Assembly: GCF_018279705.1 (NCBI RefSeq)
Contig: NZ_CP036498.1
Coordinates: 3,923,001 to 3,987,000, forward strand
DNA length: 64,000 bases
Source of the DNA: Tardiphaga alba
GTDB taxonomy: Bacteria > Pseudomonadota > Alphaproteobacteria > Rhizobiales > Xanthobacteraceae
Direction: 5' to 3'
A program made the translations under genes and the position numbers. Positions within the stretch are counted from its first letter, which is position 1; each line of letters begins with the position of its first letter. Positions 27,405 through 35,561 of the stretch are shown one piece after another. Under the pieces are notes generated by a model, which saw nothing but the letters and a program-made list of their open reading frames with translations, was not told where the DNA came from and did no database searches.

Positions 27405-30277
27405 GCGCGATGACACGTGAGGATCTGCGCACATTCCTCCTGTTGGGAGCGCGGGCGGAGCGCGACGGGATCACGATGGCCGAAATCGAGCGCCAGGAAG
27501 ACACGGTCATCCGTGCGCTTGCCATGCTCGATGACCACCCCGGGCTCCTGCTGGCCGACGAGGTAGGAATGGGAAAAACGTTCGAGGCGCTTGGCGTGAT
27601 CGCGGCATTCAAGCACCGCGAACCGCGCAGCAAGATCGTGATTGTCACCCCGGGCCCTGATTTGAACAAGAAATGGTTCTCGGAGATCGAACGGTTCGGC
27701 GAAATGTACGACTTCACAGGCGCAGCGTGCAAAGCGGGCACGCTCACCGAACTCATTGAGGGCATCCGGAAGCATTCGATCGTGGTCGCGCCTGTGACAG
27801 TGTTCCAGAGCGGTCGGGGGACCGGCGACCAGACTTATCTCCTTTCACTTTACTTCTGGTGGAAAGAGCTCCATGGCCACACCGCTAATGCGATCCTCGC
27901 GCGCTTCAAGGACGGCGACCAAGATCGCGTGGATGTGACCGACGAGAAGTTCCTCGGTGTATTCGACCTGAAGCGTCTGGAACCGCATCTGCGCGCCGCC
28001 TTCCGCAGAGGCAAGTCGGCCGGCGTGGCCGGCCTCGACGACCTTTACGAGAGCGGGAAGCATTCGGCATTCGAAAACCGTTACGCCGTGCAACAAGCGC
28101 TGTACCGCGCCCGGTTCATACTTAGCGGAAAGCTGCTCCCGAAGATTGATCTCCTGATCGTCGATGAGGCGCACAAACTAAAGAATTCGGGATCTCTGCG
28201 GACCAGGGCGATGCGGAACGTTTTCGACCGGCGCTTCCGGAAGGCCGTGTTTCTGACGGCGACGCCTTTCCAGCTGGACGTCTCTGAACTCAGGGAAATC
28301 TTCTCCTTGTTTTCCGGCGCAAAGGACGCTCCGGAAGATCTAAGCGAGCGCATCGACACGCTGCTCGCGGCGGTCGGCGAGTATCAAAGGCTATACGACG
28401 AATTCCAGCGGAGCTGGTCTCTGCTTGATGCAGAAGCGGCTGCACGGTTCTGCACGGCCTACGATAGCGGTGCTGACGTCTTCGAGGCGACCGACGATCC
28501 CGCCCTCGAAATCGTTACCAAGCAGGTCGCGGCGCTGACGAAGCTGAAGACCGAAGCGATCGAACCCGGCTTCAGGGAATGGATGATACGCAGCCTTCGC
28601 GAAGACAAACGCGTTTACAGGCGGCACGAGCGGCTGTTTGTGGCACCGTCGGGCGCGAATGCCCTCCCGTTCCTGATCTACGAGCGCTACATCGCAGAAC
28701 TCTTCCGCAGAGGTCGGACGACGCACAAGGCCGCCGTGGAGATCAATATGGTTTCGTCCTTCGCGGCTGCGCGCCAGGGAAGCCTCCTCGCGGAAGAATT
28801 GGAACGCGTGCCTGCGCAGGCAGTGCCCTACAAGACCCTTCTGAACGATATGCTCGGTGAAGTGGATGACGACGAGCACGAGCATCCCAAGCTCATGGCC
28901 ACGGTCAAGGACGCGCTTGATGCTGCAGACAGAGGCGAGAAGACGCTGATCTTCTGCTCGAGGGTCGCAACGCTGGCGCAGCTACGCAAGGATCTCGACG
29001 CCATCTGGGAAGACCGGGTGCTGGAACGTTGGCGTCGCGTCTATCCGGGCGCCGCAGCCGCCGAGATATTCGACACGCGCGAGGCAGACGAGAAGCGGCA
29101 CGTCGGCCGGCATTCACAGCTGCAGGCGCGATTCCGCCGGTCGCAGGATGCGCTCTATCTCGCTTTGCGCGAGTCTTACCTGGGAGATGAACCTCTAAAC
29201 CGATTGACATCTCATGACCTTCGCCGCGTCGTGGAGGACGCCAACGCGATCCTGCGGACGCAGACGACGGGAAAGACCGTCGCGGACCGGGTCGATTATC
29301 AGCTGGCAAAATACTGCGTCGAACTCGCCGTGCTCCGGCTCCGCCATCCCAAGGATGGTCGGGAGGTCGCTCGGCGCGAGCACATAGAGACGCTCCTGAA
29401 GTCGGCGCAGACTCGCCGCGGAACGGACCCGGGCGAGGAGGCCGTCATGCAAGACGACGCAGGCGAACGGCCCCGCTGGGCCATATCGGAACGCATGGCC
29501 GAAACCGTCCTTGGCCGCGCCGGTTCGCTTTGGACTTCGATGTCCGAACTGCTCGACCCACTGAAGTTGCCTCTGAGGATCACTGTTGTCGAACAGCTCG
29601 CGAGGTACCTGACCTACAAGCAGGTCCCTTTCTTCGCTGATCTTCTGGAAGCAGCCCAAGCCGCCGGTGTCGCGACGGATAACGTGGAATCCGCGGCCCT
29701 ACTCGAATTCCTTCCGCAATTCTGGGAGTCCGCCCCAGGCATACGCTGGTCGAGCCTCATCCGGAACTTCCTCGCATACTTCGTCGAGCGGACAGAACAA
29801 CAGCAAGCGGACATCCTCGATGGACCGATCAGAAGCGCCGATTTCGCGCGTCACACCCGCGACGGAGAAAGCCGGGAGAGACTGCGCGAGGCGTTCAACA
29901 CACCGCTCTATCCCATGATCCTCATCGCGAATGAAGTTATGCAGGAGGGTTTGGACCTGCACAAACACTGCAGAAGAGTCGTTCATCACGACTTGACGTG
30001 GAATCCCGCACAGATCGAGCAGCGGATCGGGCGAATTGACAGACTTGGTTCGCTTACGAGCCGGCTTCGGATGGGCGATCCGGAAACGAAACTCGACGTG
30101 ATATATCCGGTGATCCGCGGCACGATTGATGAGCGGTTGTACCGGACCGTCAAGTCACGAGAAAAGTGGCTTGAGTTCCTGCTTGGTGCCTCGCCCGACT
30201 TTAGTGAATTTGCCTTCGGCGACGAAGACCCCACCCTCTCCCCGACCGATTGGGAAGAGAGTTGTCGATTAATTTAG
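27401..30277 (+). CDS. HepA/SNF2-type helicase, third gene of PLD operon
   Basis: 958 aa from GTG at 27401, overlapping the PLD stop (GTGA) with AC GGGGAGA at a good distance; an in-frame ATG at 27410 is the alternative. Motifs: I LLADEVGMGKT (56-60), II DEAH (about 251-254), III FLTATPFQ, a middle region with SLLDAEAAARFCTAYDSG..., and C-terminal MQEGLDLH, HDLTWNPAQIEQRIGRIDR (about 870). This is the HepA/RapA-like SNF2 group, distinct in sequence from the DrmD-like protein at 15642-18428. It is intact. It most likely moves on DNA and delivers or licenses the PLD nuclease. The operon ends here. Confidence 0.88.
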   Translation: MSAMTREDLRTFLLLGARAERDGITMAEIERQEDTVIRALAMLDDHPGLLLADEVGMGKTFEALGVIAAFKHREPRSKIVIVTPGPDLNKKWFSEIERFGEMYDFTGAACKAGTLTELIEGIRKHSIVVAPVTVFQSGRGTGDQTYLLSLYFWWKELHGHTANAILARFKDGDQDRVDVTDEKFLGVFDLKRLEPHLRAAFRRGKSAGVAGLDDLYESGKHSAFENRYAVQQALYRARFILSGKLLPKIDLLIVDEAHKLKNSGSLRTRAMRNVFDRRFRKAVFLTATPFQLDVSELREIFSLFSGAKDAPEDLSERIDTLLAAVGEYQRLYDEFQRSWSLLDAEAAARFCTAYDSGADVFEATDDPALEIVTKQVAALTKLKTEAIEPGFREWMIRSLREDKRVYRRHERLFVAPSGANALPFLIYERYIAELFRRGRTTHKAAVEINMVSSFAAARQGSLLAEELERVPAQAVPYKTLLNDMLGEVDDDEHEHPKLMATVKDALDAADRGEKTLIFCSRVATLAQLRKDLDAIWEDRVLERWRRVYPGAAAAEIFDTREADEKRHVGRHSQLQARFRRSQDALYLALRESYLGDEPLNRLTSHDLRRVVEDANAILRTQTTGKTVADRVDYQLAKYCVELAVLRLRHPKDGREVARREHIETLLKSAQTRRGTDPGEEAVMQDDAGERPRWAISERMAETVLGRAGSLWTSMSELLDPLKLPLRITVVEQLARYLTYKQVPFFADLLEAAQAAGVATDNVESAALLEFLPQFWESAPGIRWSSLIRNFLAYFVERTEQQQADILDGPIRSADFARHTRDGESRERLREAFNTPLYPMILIANEVMQEGLDLHKHCRRVVHHDLTWNPAQIEQRIGRIDRLGSLTSRLRMGDPETKLDVIYPVIRGTIDERLYRTVKSREKWLEFLLGASPDFSEFAFGDEDPTLSPTDWEESCRLI

Positions 30278-30587
30278 CCCCTAAAGTGCCGCAAACAGAT
30301 CACGAGAACGGAGGTTTCCCTCAGCTCTAGCTCTGTCCTAATATTTCGGGAGATTTCCTTTTCGCCACTGACGAGATGCCAAAACTGCCCGAAAAGCAAC
30401 TGTCCACTTCGGCATGTCGACCGGACTTACATGCTAATGGCCCGACGTCGGCGCCCGTAAGATCACGTTGGCGGTCTTGAAGTTGATGATGAAGAATTCG
30501 AGCTCGCCTCCTGCGATGTCCGGCTCCTCAATGCCTCGATTCCCAACGCCTCGCTCCGAATACCCAAGAAGACGTATCCTCAGATCA
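30278..30587. other. Intergenic stretch, nothing recognised
   Basis: This gap lies between the end of the helicase gene and the end of the HEPN-motif gene, which converge on it. It has lower GC than the flanks. No gene, clear terminator hairpin or repeat is seen. Confidence 0.35.
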
Positions 30588-31103
30588 CTAATAACGAACG
30601 AGACCGACGCTTACCGCCATAGAGCAGACGGCCATAAGAACTTCATTTGCGTGCCGAAAGTTGTCAAGCTGGCCTTGCAAGCCGTACGACCATTTCAGGC
30701 CGTGAAAGAGATTGTTCCGGAGCCTAAAAATGATAACGAGCAGCCCCTTCAAAACGCTGCAAGCTTCGCTAGACGCACCTGACACGAACAGTTCGGCGAT
30801 CCCCCTTTGGTCACCTCTCCGAAAGTGCAGATGTTGATCGAATGCCGCGGTGAAGGCGCCATTTGAATAATATCTCGTCCGAAAATGAGCGATCGCCGGC
30901 CGCAGAGGAGAGATTTTAATAGCGCCGAGGGAATCAAGTTTATCTACCAGCGAAAGAAGCATTTTCGTGCTGCCACGCGTGCCGAGCACCGTGCCCTCGA
31001 ACAGACTCCATAGCATCGAAAAATCGCGAATGGCCGCGCGCTCGTCTTCGCACAGCGCTTCGAACCCGGGCACGTTCACGCGCAACCAATCAATCGGTTC
31101 CAT
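30588..31103 (-). CDS. HEPN-motif protein, candidate RNase
   Basis: 171 aa from ATG at 31103 behind GGGAG. All-helical by eye, with the motif RLRNNLFHGLKW: R129-x4-H134 with the polar Asn after Arg is the signature of catalytically active HEPN domains (metal-independent RNases in toxin-antitoxin, abortive infection and CRISPR systems), and the RNNLFHG form is typical of Apea/MAE_28990-like HEPN proteins. No MNT nucleotidyltransferase antitoxin is next to it. It is divergent from the protease/nuclease pair with 149 bases between starts, so the three may share regulation. The HEPN call rests on one motif plus helical character. Confidence 0.62.
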   Translation of the reverse strand: MEPIDWLRVNVPGFEALCEDERAAIRDFSMLWSLFEGTVLGTRGSTKMLLSLVDKLDSLGAIKISPLRPAIAHFRTRYYSNGAFTAAFDQHLHFRRGDQRGIAELFVSGASSEACSVLKGLLVIIFRLRNNLFHGLKWSYGLQGQLDNFRHANEVLMAVCSMAVSVGLVRY

Positions 31104-31252
31104 CCAGCTCCCTCTTTTTGCTAAAGGCCAGCGTACGTATCGGATCGCGCGTTTTGGACCAACCAGTCACTGCACGCCGCAACTTTCAAAATAACACTAA
31201 GGTTGATTCCTGGATCGCTTGGTATCTAAGAGAATTTCTGTTAGATGGCTCC

Positions 31253-32257
31253 ATGAGCTTTCCCGTCAGCCCGGCACCCGGTGACGACCCGTGTCGATTT
31301 CTCATTCAAGATGCGGTAGGCGTCCGTCATCCAATTATCCCGTTGTTAGCGATCGATGGCAGGACCGACCGCGCCTTTGGTCTTGGCACCGCGTTCCGAA
31401 TCGATCCCTTTGGCGGATATCTGACCGCGCAGCACGTGCTCGAAGCATGGCTTACGCCGTCTCGGCCACAACAGACAGTTGTCGGACTTCTCAATCCCGG
31501 CCTTGTTTACGGGCGCGGTTTGGTCGGAAACGACAGCATGATTACCATTGCATCTGCCAAAGTGTTTCGCACTCAGCAGGACGATGTCGTTCGTGATCGG
31601 ATACTCGGCCGTGATTCCAGCCGCATTGCGTTGGACTGCATGATGCTTTCCTTCGAGGGGAAAAATACACGTCTGCACCAAGTGCGCGATTTTTTGCCGC
31701 TGCGATTGACCGGAAAATGGCCGATGGTCGGCGATGAAGTTATGGCGATAGGATTTCCAGAGCTGGGTTCGATTGAGGACCATGCAATCGACGCCGAAGT
31801 CTTGACAGAGCGCATGTACGGCTCGATTGGACGAATAACGGCCGTGTTGCCTAACGGTCGTGAACATCGGCCGTGGCCGACGCTCGCGATCGATAGCCAT
31901 TGGCCTAGCGGCATGAGCGGCGGTCCCGTGTTCAATAAGGACGGAGAGGTGATCGCCCTCGTCAGCTCAAGCGACGAGCCGGGAAGTGAAAACGCACAGT
32001 CTTATGCGTTTTGGTTCGCGCCGATCAGCGGTTTCGAACGGAATCTGCCCCATGTCGATCCTTCGAATCCGGGATGGGTTCGCGGTTGGGCAGTCGTGCG
32101 TGACGCTCCCTGGGATGTCGCAGCGATGACAAACGACCGGGCATTCGCCGACGAACTTTGTGCCGCGCTACCGTCCGATTATTCTGTTCGTTTGGGCTCT
32201 CTGAGAGCAGGCTCGGACGACTTTATAAACAACGAGTTGGGCGCTAACCAGGCATGA
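31253..32257 (+). CDS. Trypsin-like serine protease domain protein
   Basis: 334 aa from ATG at 31253; the frame is open upstream to a TTG at 31118, but that part would run close to the divergent gene. A complete trypsin-type triad is visible: His in GYLTAQHV (H61), Asp in RIALDCMML (D128) and Ser in PSGMSGGPVF (S222), with GTAFRI and GDEVMAIGFP in the expected places between. There is no signal peptide, so it probably acts inside the cell. Trypsin-like domains in defence genes act as proteolytic effectors or triggers (for example Avs- and CRISPR-associated proteases). Its stop overlaps the start of a PD-(D/E)XK nuclease gene (ATGA), suggesting a two-protein unit. Confidence 0.78.
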   Translation: MSFPVSPAPGDDPCRFLIQDAVGVRHPIIPLLAIDGRTDRAFGLGTAFRIDPFGGYLTAQHVLEAWLTPSRPQQTVVGLLNPGLVYGRGLVGNDSMITIASAKVFRTQQDDVVRDRILGRDSSRIALDCMMLSFEGKNTRLHQVRDFLPLRLTGKWPMVGDEVMAIGFPELGSIEDHAIDAEVLTERMYGSIGRITAVLPNGREHRPWPTLAIDSHWPSGMSGGPVFNKDGEVIALVSSSDEPGSENAQSYAFWFAPISGFERNLPHVDPSNPGWVRGWAVVRDAPWDVAAMTNDRAFADELCAALPSDYSVRLGSLRAGSDDFINNELGANQA

Positions 32258-33312
32258 GCAAGCCATTTGATCTTTTGAATCTCTTTGCTCGTTTCAGCCG
32301 CGAGCGAAAGATTTCTGTCACGGAGCCTCAAAGTGCCCGAGAATTTCTCGCCGAGATTGGCACGCAACTAGACAAAGCCCTGACTGACAACACACTCATT
32401 CAGGGCCAGCGGACAGCTGCTATGTTCGAGGCCATGGTCGTCGCTTTAGGCGGTTATAAGCTGCTTAAGGCCGAGGATACTGGACGCGTCTATCCCTCCG
32501 GCATGTATCGCGCTCCTGATTTTCGGATCGTGCTTGAAGATGACGAGCAATGGCTGGTCGAGGTCAAAAATGTCTATGAGGAAGACCCGTTTCGACAGCA
32601 GCGCCAGATCATGACGCCGTCCTATCTAGCTTCTCTCGACAAATATGCACAGGCCACCCAAGCAAGTCTAAAGGTCGCCGTGTATTGGGCCAGATGGGCT
32701 ATTTGGACGCTTGTCTCACCCCACGATCTTCTGGATGAAAACGGCTATCTCAAGCTCGATATGAAGCACGCTATCCGTTTCAACGAAATGGGCAGGCTTG
32801 GCGATTTGACCATCGGTACAACACCCCCACTGACGCTGCGGCTCAGCGCCAATCTGTCGAAGCCGAACACGATTGGTCCCGATGGGATTGCGCCTTTTAC
32901 AGTCGGCGAAGTGACGATGCTCAGCGAGGAACGCATTCTTGCGCGGCCGGACGAACGGGAGGTCGCCTGGCTGCTCATCACTCTCGGCGAATGGGCAGAG
33001 CAGGATGGGAAACCCATTGTTATCGACGGAAAGCTGTCGGCGATCGAATTTGCCTGGTTGCCTAACGAACGGGCCAACGAGGGGGCCGAGAGATTCGAGA
33101 TGATCGGTACACTCAGCCGAATGTTCTCTCGTTACTATACCCGACAGGCCTGTGAAGAATCAGGCGCGGTGCAGATCGAGCTCGAACACCGGCCGAATTG
33201 GTTCGCTCCGTTGATCTCGTCTCACCTCAAGAGCGACGCGTTGCCTTTGTGGCGCTTCATCCAGAAACCCGCCGAAGCCAAACGCGGCGACGCAAAAGAG
33301 GCCGCAGTCTGA
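32254..33312 (+). CDS. PD-(D/E)XK-type nuclease domain protein
   Basis: 352 aa, ATG overlapping the protease stop. The N-terminal half carries a restriction-fold active site: helix with E59 (AAMFEAMV), YRAPDFRIVL (D89) and WLVEVKNVY (E103-x-K105), the E...PD...ExK order of this superfamily. The C-terminal half (about 180-340) is unrecognised; it includes REVAWLLITLGEWAEQDGK and a His/Arg-rich end. With the overlapping protease, it may be a nuclease held or released by proteolysis; this pairing is inference from the overlap. No methyltransferase is adjacent, so a simple restriction-modification role is unlikely. Confidence 0.7.
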   Translation: MSKPFDLLNLFARFSRERKISVTEPQSAREFLAEIGTQLDKALTDNTLIQGQRTAAMFEAMVVALGGYKLLKAEDTGRVYPSGMYRAPDFRIVLEDDEQWLVEVKNVYEEDPFRQQRQIMTPSYLASLDKYAQATQASLKVAVYWARWAIWTLVSPHDLLDENGYLKLDMKHAIRFNEMGRLGDLTIGTTPPLTLRLSANLSKPNTIGPDGIAPFTVGEVTMLSEERILARPDEREVAWLLITLGEWAEQDGKPIVIDGKLSAIEFAWLPNERANEGAERFEMIGTLSRMFSRYYTRQACEESGAVQIELEHRPNWFAPLISSHLKSDALPLWRFIQKPAEAKRGDAKEAAV

Positions 33313-33401
33313 TAGGCATTTTTTAGCGGATTATAGCTCGTTCAACTCCGCTTGATGGCTTCCATGCAGATATCGGAGTGTAAGATGAACGTCCCGCCGG
33401 C

Positions 33402-33890
33402 TCAGGCCTCAGCTTTTTTTCGGAAACTGGCAAGAGCGCCGATAAGCGAAAGTGCGCAATAAGAAACGCACCATCCAATTATCGCAAATACAACACCTGC
33501 GAGCGTTGTCGGAAGTGCAGGAGCATAAGCATTCCAGGCTTGTGTCATGATCGGCTTGTCGTAGTCGAAAATCACAGCGACGACAGCCGCAGGCGTGACA
33601 CCATTTGCTAAAGCCAATCGCTGTCCGTTTAGCCGATCGAGTCTTCTAACGTATCCCGCCATTCGCTCCGCCTGGCTGCGCACCAGTTGTTCCGGATTAT
33701 TGGCCATCAATTCGAGGGCGCTTGACCGATCATATCCGGAGCGGCGAGAATCCTCGTCAAAATTCCTCACGACCACCGTTAACTCGTCGGCTGCGCCACC
33801 GAGCCGTTGATTATACTGCTGTAACACCTCGGGAATCTGAGCAAATAGCCCAGCGACGAGAAGCGACAGAACGGCGAAGATTTGCTGCAT
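33402..33890 (-). CDS. DUF2937 family membrane protein
   Basis: 162 aa. Hydrophobic segments at about 3-22 (IFAVLSLLVAGLFAQIP) and 125-152 (LPTTLAGVVFAIIGWCVSYC) flank a helical, Arg/Asp-rich middle, matching the DUF2937 type, whose function is unknown. ATG at 33890 is preceded by GGGAGGGACGTGCA. It lies at the right end of the island. A 37-base stretch of it recurs, mutated, at 7881-7917, so a second copy probably existed. No partner gene suggests a job. Confidence 0.7.
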   Translation of the reverse strand: MQQIFAVLSLLVAGLFAQIPEVLQQYNQRLGGAADELTVVVRNFDEDSRRSGYDRSSALELMANNPEQLVRSQAERMAGYVRRLDRLNGQRLALANGVTPAAVVAVIFDYDKPIMTQAWNAYAPALPTTLAGVVFAIIGWCVSYCALSLIGALASFRKKAEA

Positions 33891-34270
33891 TGCACGTCCC
33901 TCCCGCGTCAGACCACTTCAACAGCTGATTCGACTCTTCCGGTCCAATCACAAAATGCAGCACTTAGTCGATCTGGATTCTCTCGCCCGCTATCGACGCT
34001 GAAGGGTTGCTGCTGGCTTTTTTCAGGAAGCGCTTGGCTCAGCATCAATGAGAAAACGAAAGAGATCCTGACGGTAAACGAGCTCGATACCCAGTTTGTA
34101 CATAACCATTTTCGCTCACTGCGATCCGGAGCTCTCCGTGAACCAATTTTCTAAGCTCTCGCAGCAAAGGTGACCCAATGGTGACCTAGTCAAAAATTCA
34201 CTGCGCAAGATGCAGCGAACAGAAAAGTCCAACAAACGTTTTCTGATTTTATTTCAAGGACTTGCCGCAT
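33891..34270. other. Right end of the island, non-coding
   Basis: No gene is recognised between the DUF2937 gene and the tRNA. The stretch contains the paired GTGACCYA repeats near 34169-34188 and ends at the right attachment site. A 90-codon open frame at 33882-34154 has no plausible start and no recognisable content. Confidence 0.45.
34169..34188 (+). promoter_or_regulatory. Paired GTGACCYA repeats, candidate integrase arm sites (right)
   Basis: GGTGACCCA at 34169 and GGTGACCTA at 34180 repeat with an 11-base period, in the same orientation and spacing as the pair at 1011-1030. They sit about 85-100 bases inside the right attachment site, so in the excised circle the two pairs would flank the core, as arm-type sites of tyrosine integrases do. 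Confidence 0.5.
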
Positions 34271-34324
34271 TGGTGGGGGAGGCAGGACTCGAACCTGCGA
34301 AGCCATAAGGCGGCTGATTTACAG
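34271..34324 (-). repeat. Right attachment site within tRNA-Tyr
   Basis: 54 bases identical to 804-857, covering the tRNA-Tyr from the anticodon loop to the CCA end. Because the element restores the full 3' half, the tRNA stays functional. This is attR, and the element spans one copy of the repeat plus 858-34270. Confidence 0.93.
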
Positions 34325-34356
34325 TCAGCTCCCTTTGCCACTCGGGACACTCCCCC
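34271..34356 (-). tRNA. tRNA-Tyr (anticodon GTA)
   Basis: 86 bases with encoded CCA. On the minus strand it begins GGGGGAGTGTCCCGAGTGG and ends CTGCCTCCCCCACCA. The anticodon loop reads CTGTAAA with GTA as anticodon. The long variable arm expected of bacterial tRNA-Tyr is present (CCGCCTTATGGC), and GTTCGAGTC forms the T loop. It is the integration target of the island; its 3' half is supplied by the inserted DNA. Confidence 0.95.
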
Positions 34357-34572
34357 GCTCAACGCCATCGGGCCATCATCCACCCCTCGGGGCGTCTGGA
34401 CGGCTGGGGATGACGTGGAAAACGCGCGCCCGCTCAGCGGGCTCCCGGCGGCCGCTTTATCGGGAAGCGCGGCCCCAAAGTCAACCGATCATGACGGATT
34501 TATCCGCTCCTCCCTGCCTCATTGTTCCCAAAGGCAAATTGCCAATCTCCGGCCTCCATGAGACAAGCCGGC

Positions 34573-35446
34573 ATGAGCGACAGAGACCGCAAGCAGCGAT
34601 TCCAGCGAGGCCCGCAAAAGGGCCGCGATTCCGGCCGGGATCAGGGGCCAGCCCGGGACCAGGGGCAAGGCCGCTCCGGCCGCGACCAGGGCCGGCGGCC
34701 GCCGCGCCGGGGCCGCGATGGGGCGGTGGTGACGGGCCCGCCATTCTTTATGGCTGGCACCCGGTTACGCTCGCGCTGGCCAATCCAAACCGGACGATTC
34801 GCAAGCTATGGCTGACCGAGAACGCCGCCCGCCGCCTTGCCGAGGAGAATATCGCCACCCGCGTGACACCGGAACTGGTGCGCCCGGATGAGATCGACCG
34901 CCGGCTTGGCCCGGATGCCGTGCATCAGGGCATGCTGGCCGAGGTGGAGCCACTGGAAGGCCTCGATCTCGACGACCTCCCCCAGGACGGCATGGTGCTG
35001 GTGCTCGACCAGATCACCGACCCGCACAATGTCGGGGCCATCCTGCGCTCTGCGGCTGCCTTCAAGGTCAATGCCGTGATCACCACCAGCAGGCACAGCC
35101 CGGAAGCCACCGGCGTGCTGGCAAAGTCCGCCTCGGGCGCGCTGGAGCTCGTGCCGATCATCGCGGTGCCAAATCTCGCGCGTGCCCTGAACCAGCTCAA
35201 CGACCAGGGCTTCATGACCGTCGGCCTCGACAGCGAGGGCGGCGAAAATATCAGCGCGGTGCCACTGAGCGCCCCCTCGCCCTTGTGCTCGGCGCCGAAG
35301 GCCAGGGCTTGCGGCGGCTGACGCGCGAAACCTGCAGTGTCGTGGCGCGGCTCGACATGCCGGGCGAGATCAAGAGCCTCAACGTGTCGAATGCCGCCGT
35401 GCTCGCGCTCTATATCGGCGCCAGCAAGCTCGGCCTGATGAACTGA
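34573..35446 (+). CDS. rlmB: 23S rRNA (guanosine-2'-O-)-methyltransferase, TrmH/SpoU family (two single-base breaks)
   Basis: About 291 aa from ATG at 34573 once one G is added near 34721 (or 34735) and one C near 35274. A Gly/Arg/Gln-rich basic N-terminus (about 1-50) precedes the substrate-binding domain (YGWHPVTLALANPNRTIRKL) and the knotted SPOUT methyltransferase domain with LVLDQITDPHNVGAILRSAAAF, GALELVPII and the restored ALVLGAEGQGLRRLT ... IKSLNVSNAAVLALY. These are TrmH motifs 1-3, including the Asn-Val-Gly and the Ser-Leu-Asn-Val-Ser knot. RlmB methylates G2251 of 23S rRNA. The breaks are of the same one-base type as elsewhere, so I do not call it a pseudogene. RlmB versus another TrmH paralogue is not settled. 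Confidence 0.85.
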
Positions 35447-35510
35447 CAGCTTCTTGCGCATAATCTGTTCCGAAAGCTCGTTCTCTTTCGGGATCATGCG
35501 CACAACGCAA

Positions 35511-35542
35511 AACGTCCGCCTGCAGCACTGCAGGCGGACGTT
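35511..35542. terminator. Perfect 15-bp hairpin between convergent genes
   Basis: AACGTCCGCCTGCAG (35511-35525) is followed after two bases by its exact reverse complement (35528-35542). It lies between rlmB and the convergent secreted-protein gene. On the minus strand the stem runs into TTTTG, so it probably ends transcription of that gene, and perhaps both. Confidence 0.7.
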
Positions 35543-35561
35543 GATGCGTGATGCGATCAGA

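Noticed and set aside
23909..30277. Treating the PLD gene as DISARM drmC
   Set aside because: It is about three times longer than DrmC, has two active-site motifs and belongs to its own divergent operon with another helicase. Homology at the fold level does not make it DrmC.
32254..33312. A classical restriction enzyme with its own methyltransferase
   Set aside because: The nuclease-like gene has no adjacent methyltransferase and is instead coupled to a protease gene.
33882..34154. 90-aa plus-strand frame at the right island end
   Set aside because: No start signal, no family, and it spans the attachment-site region.
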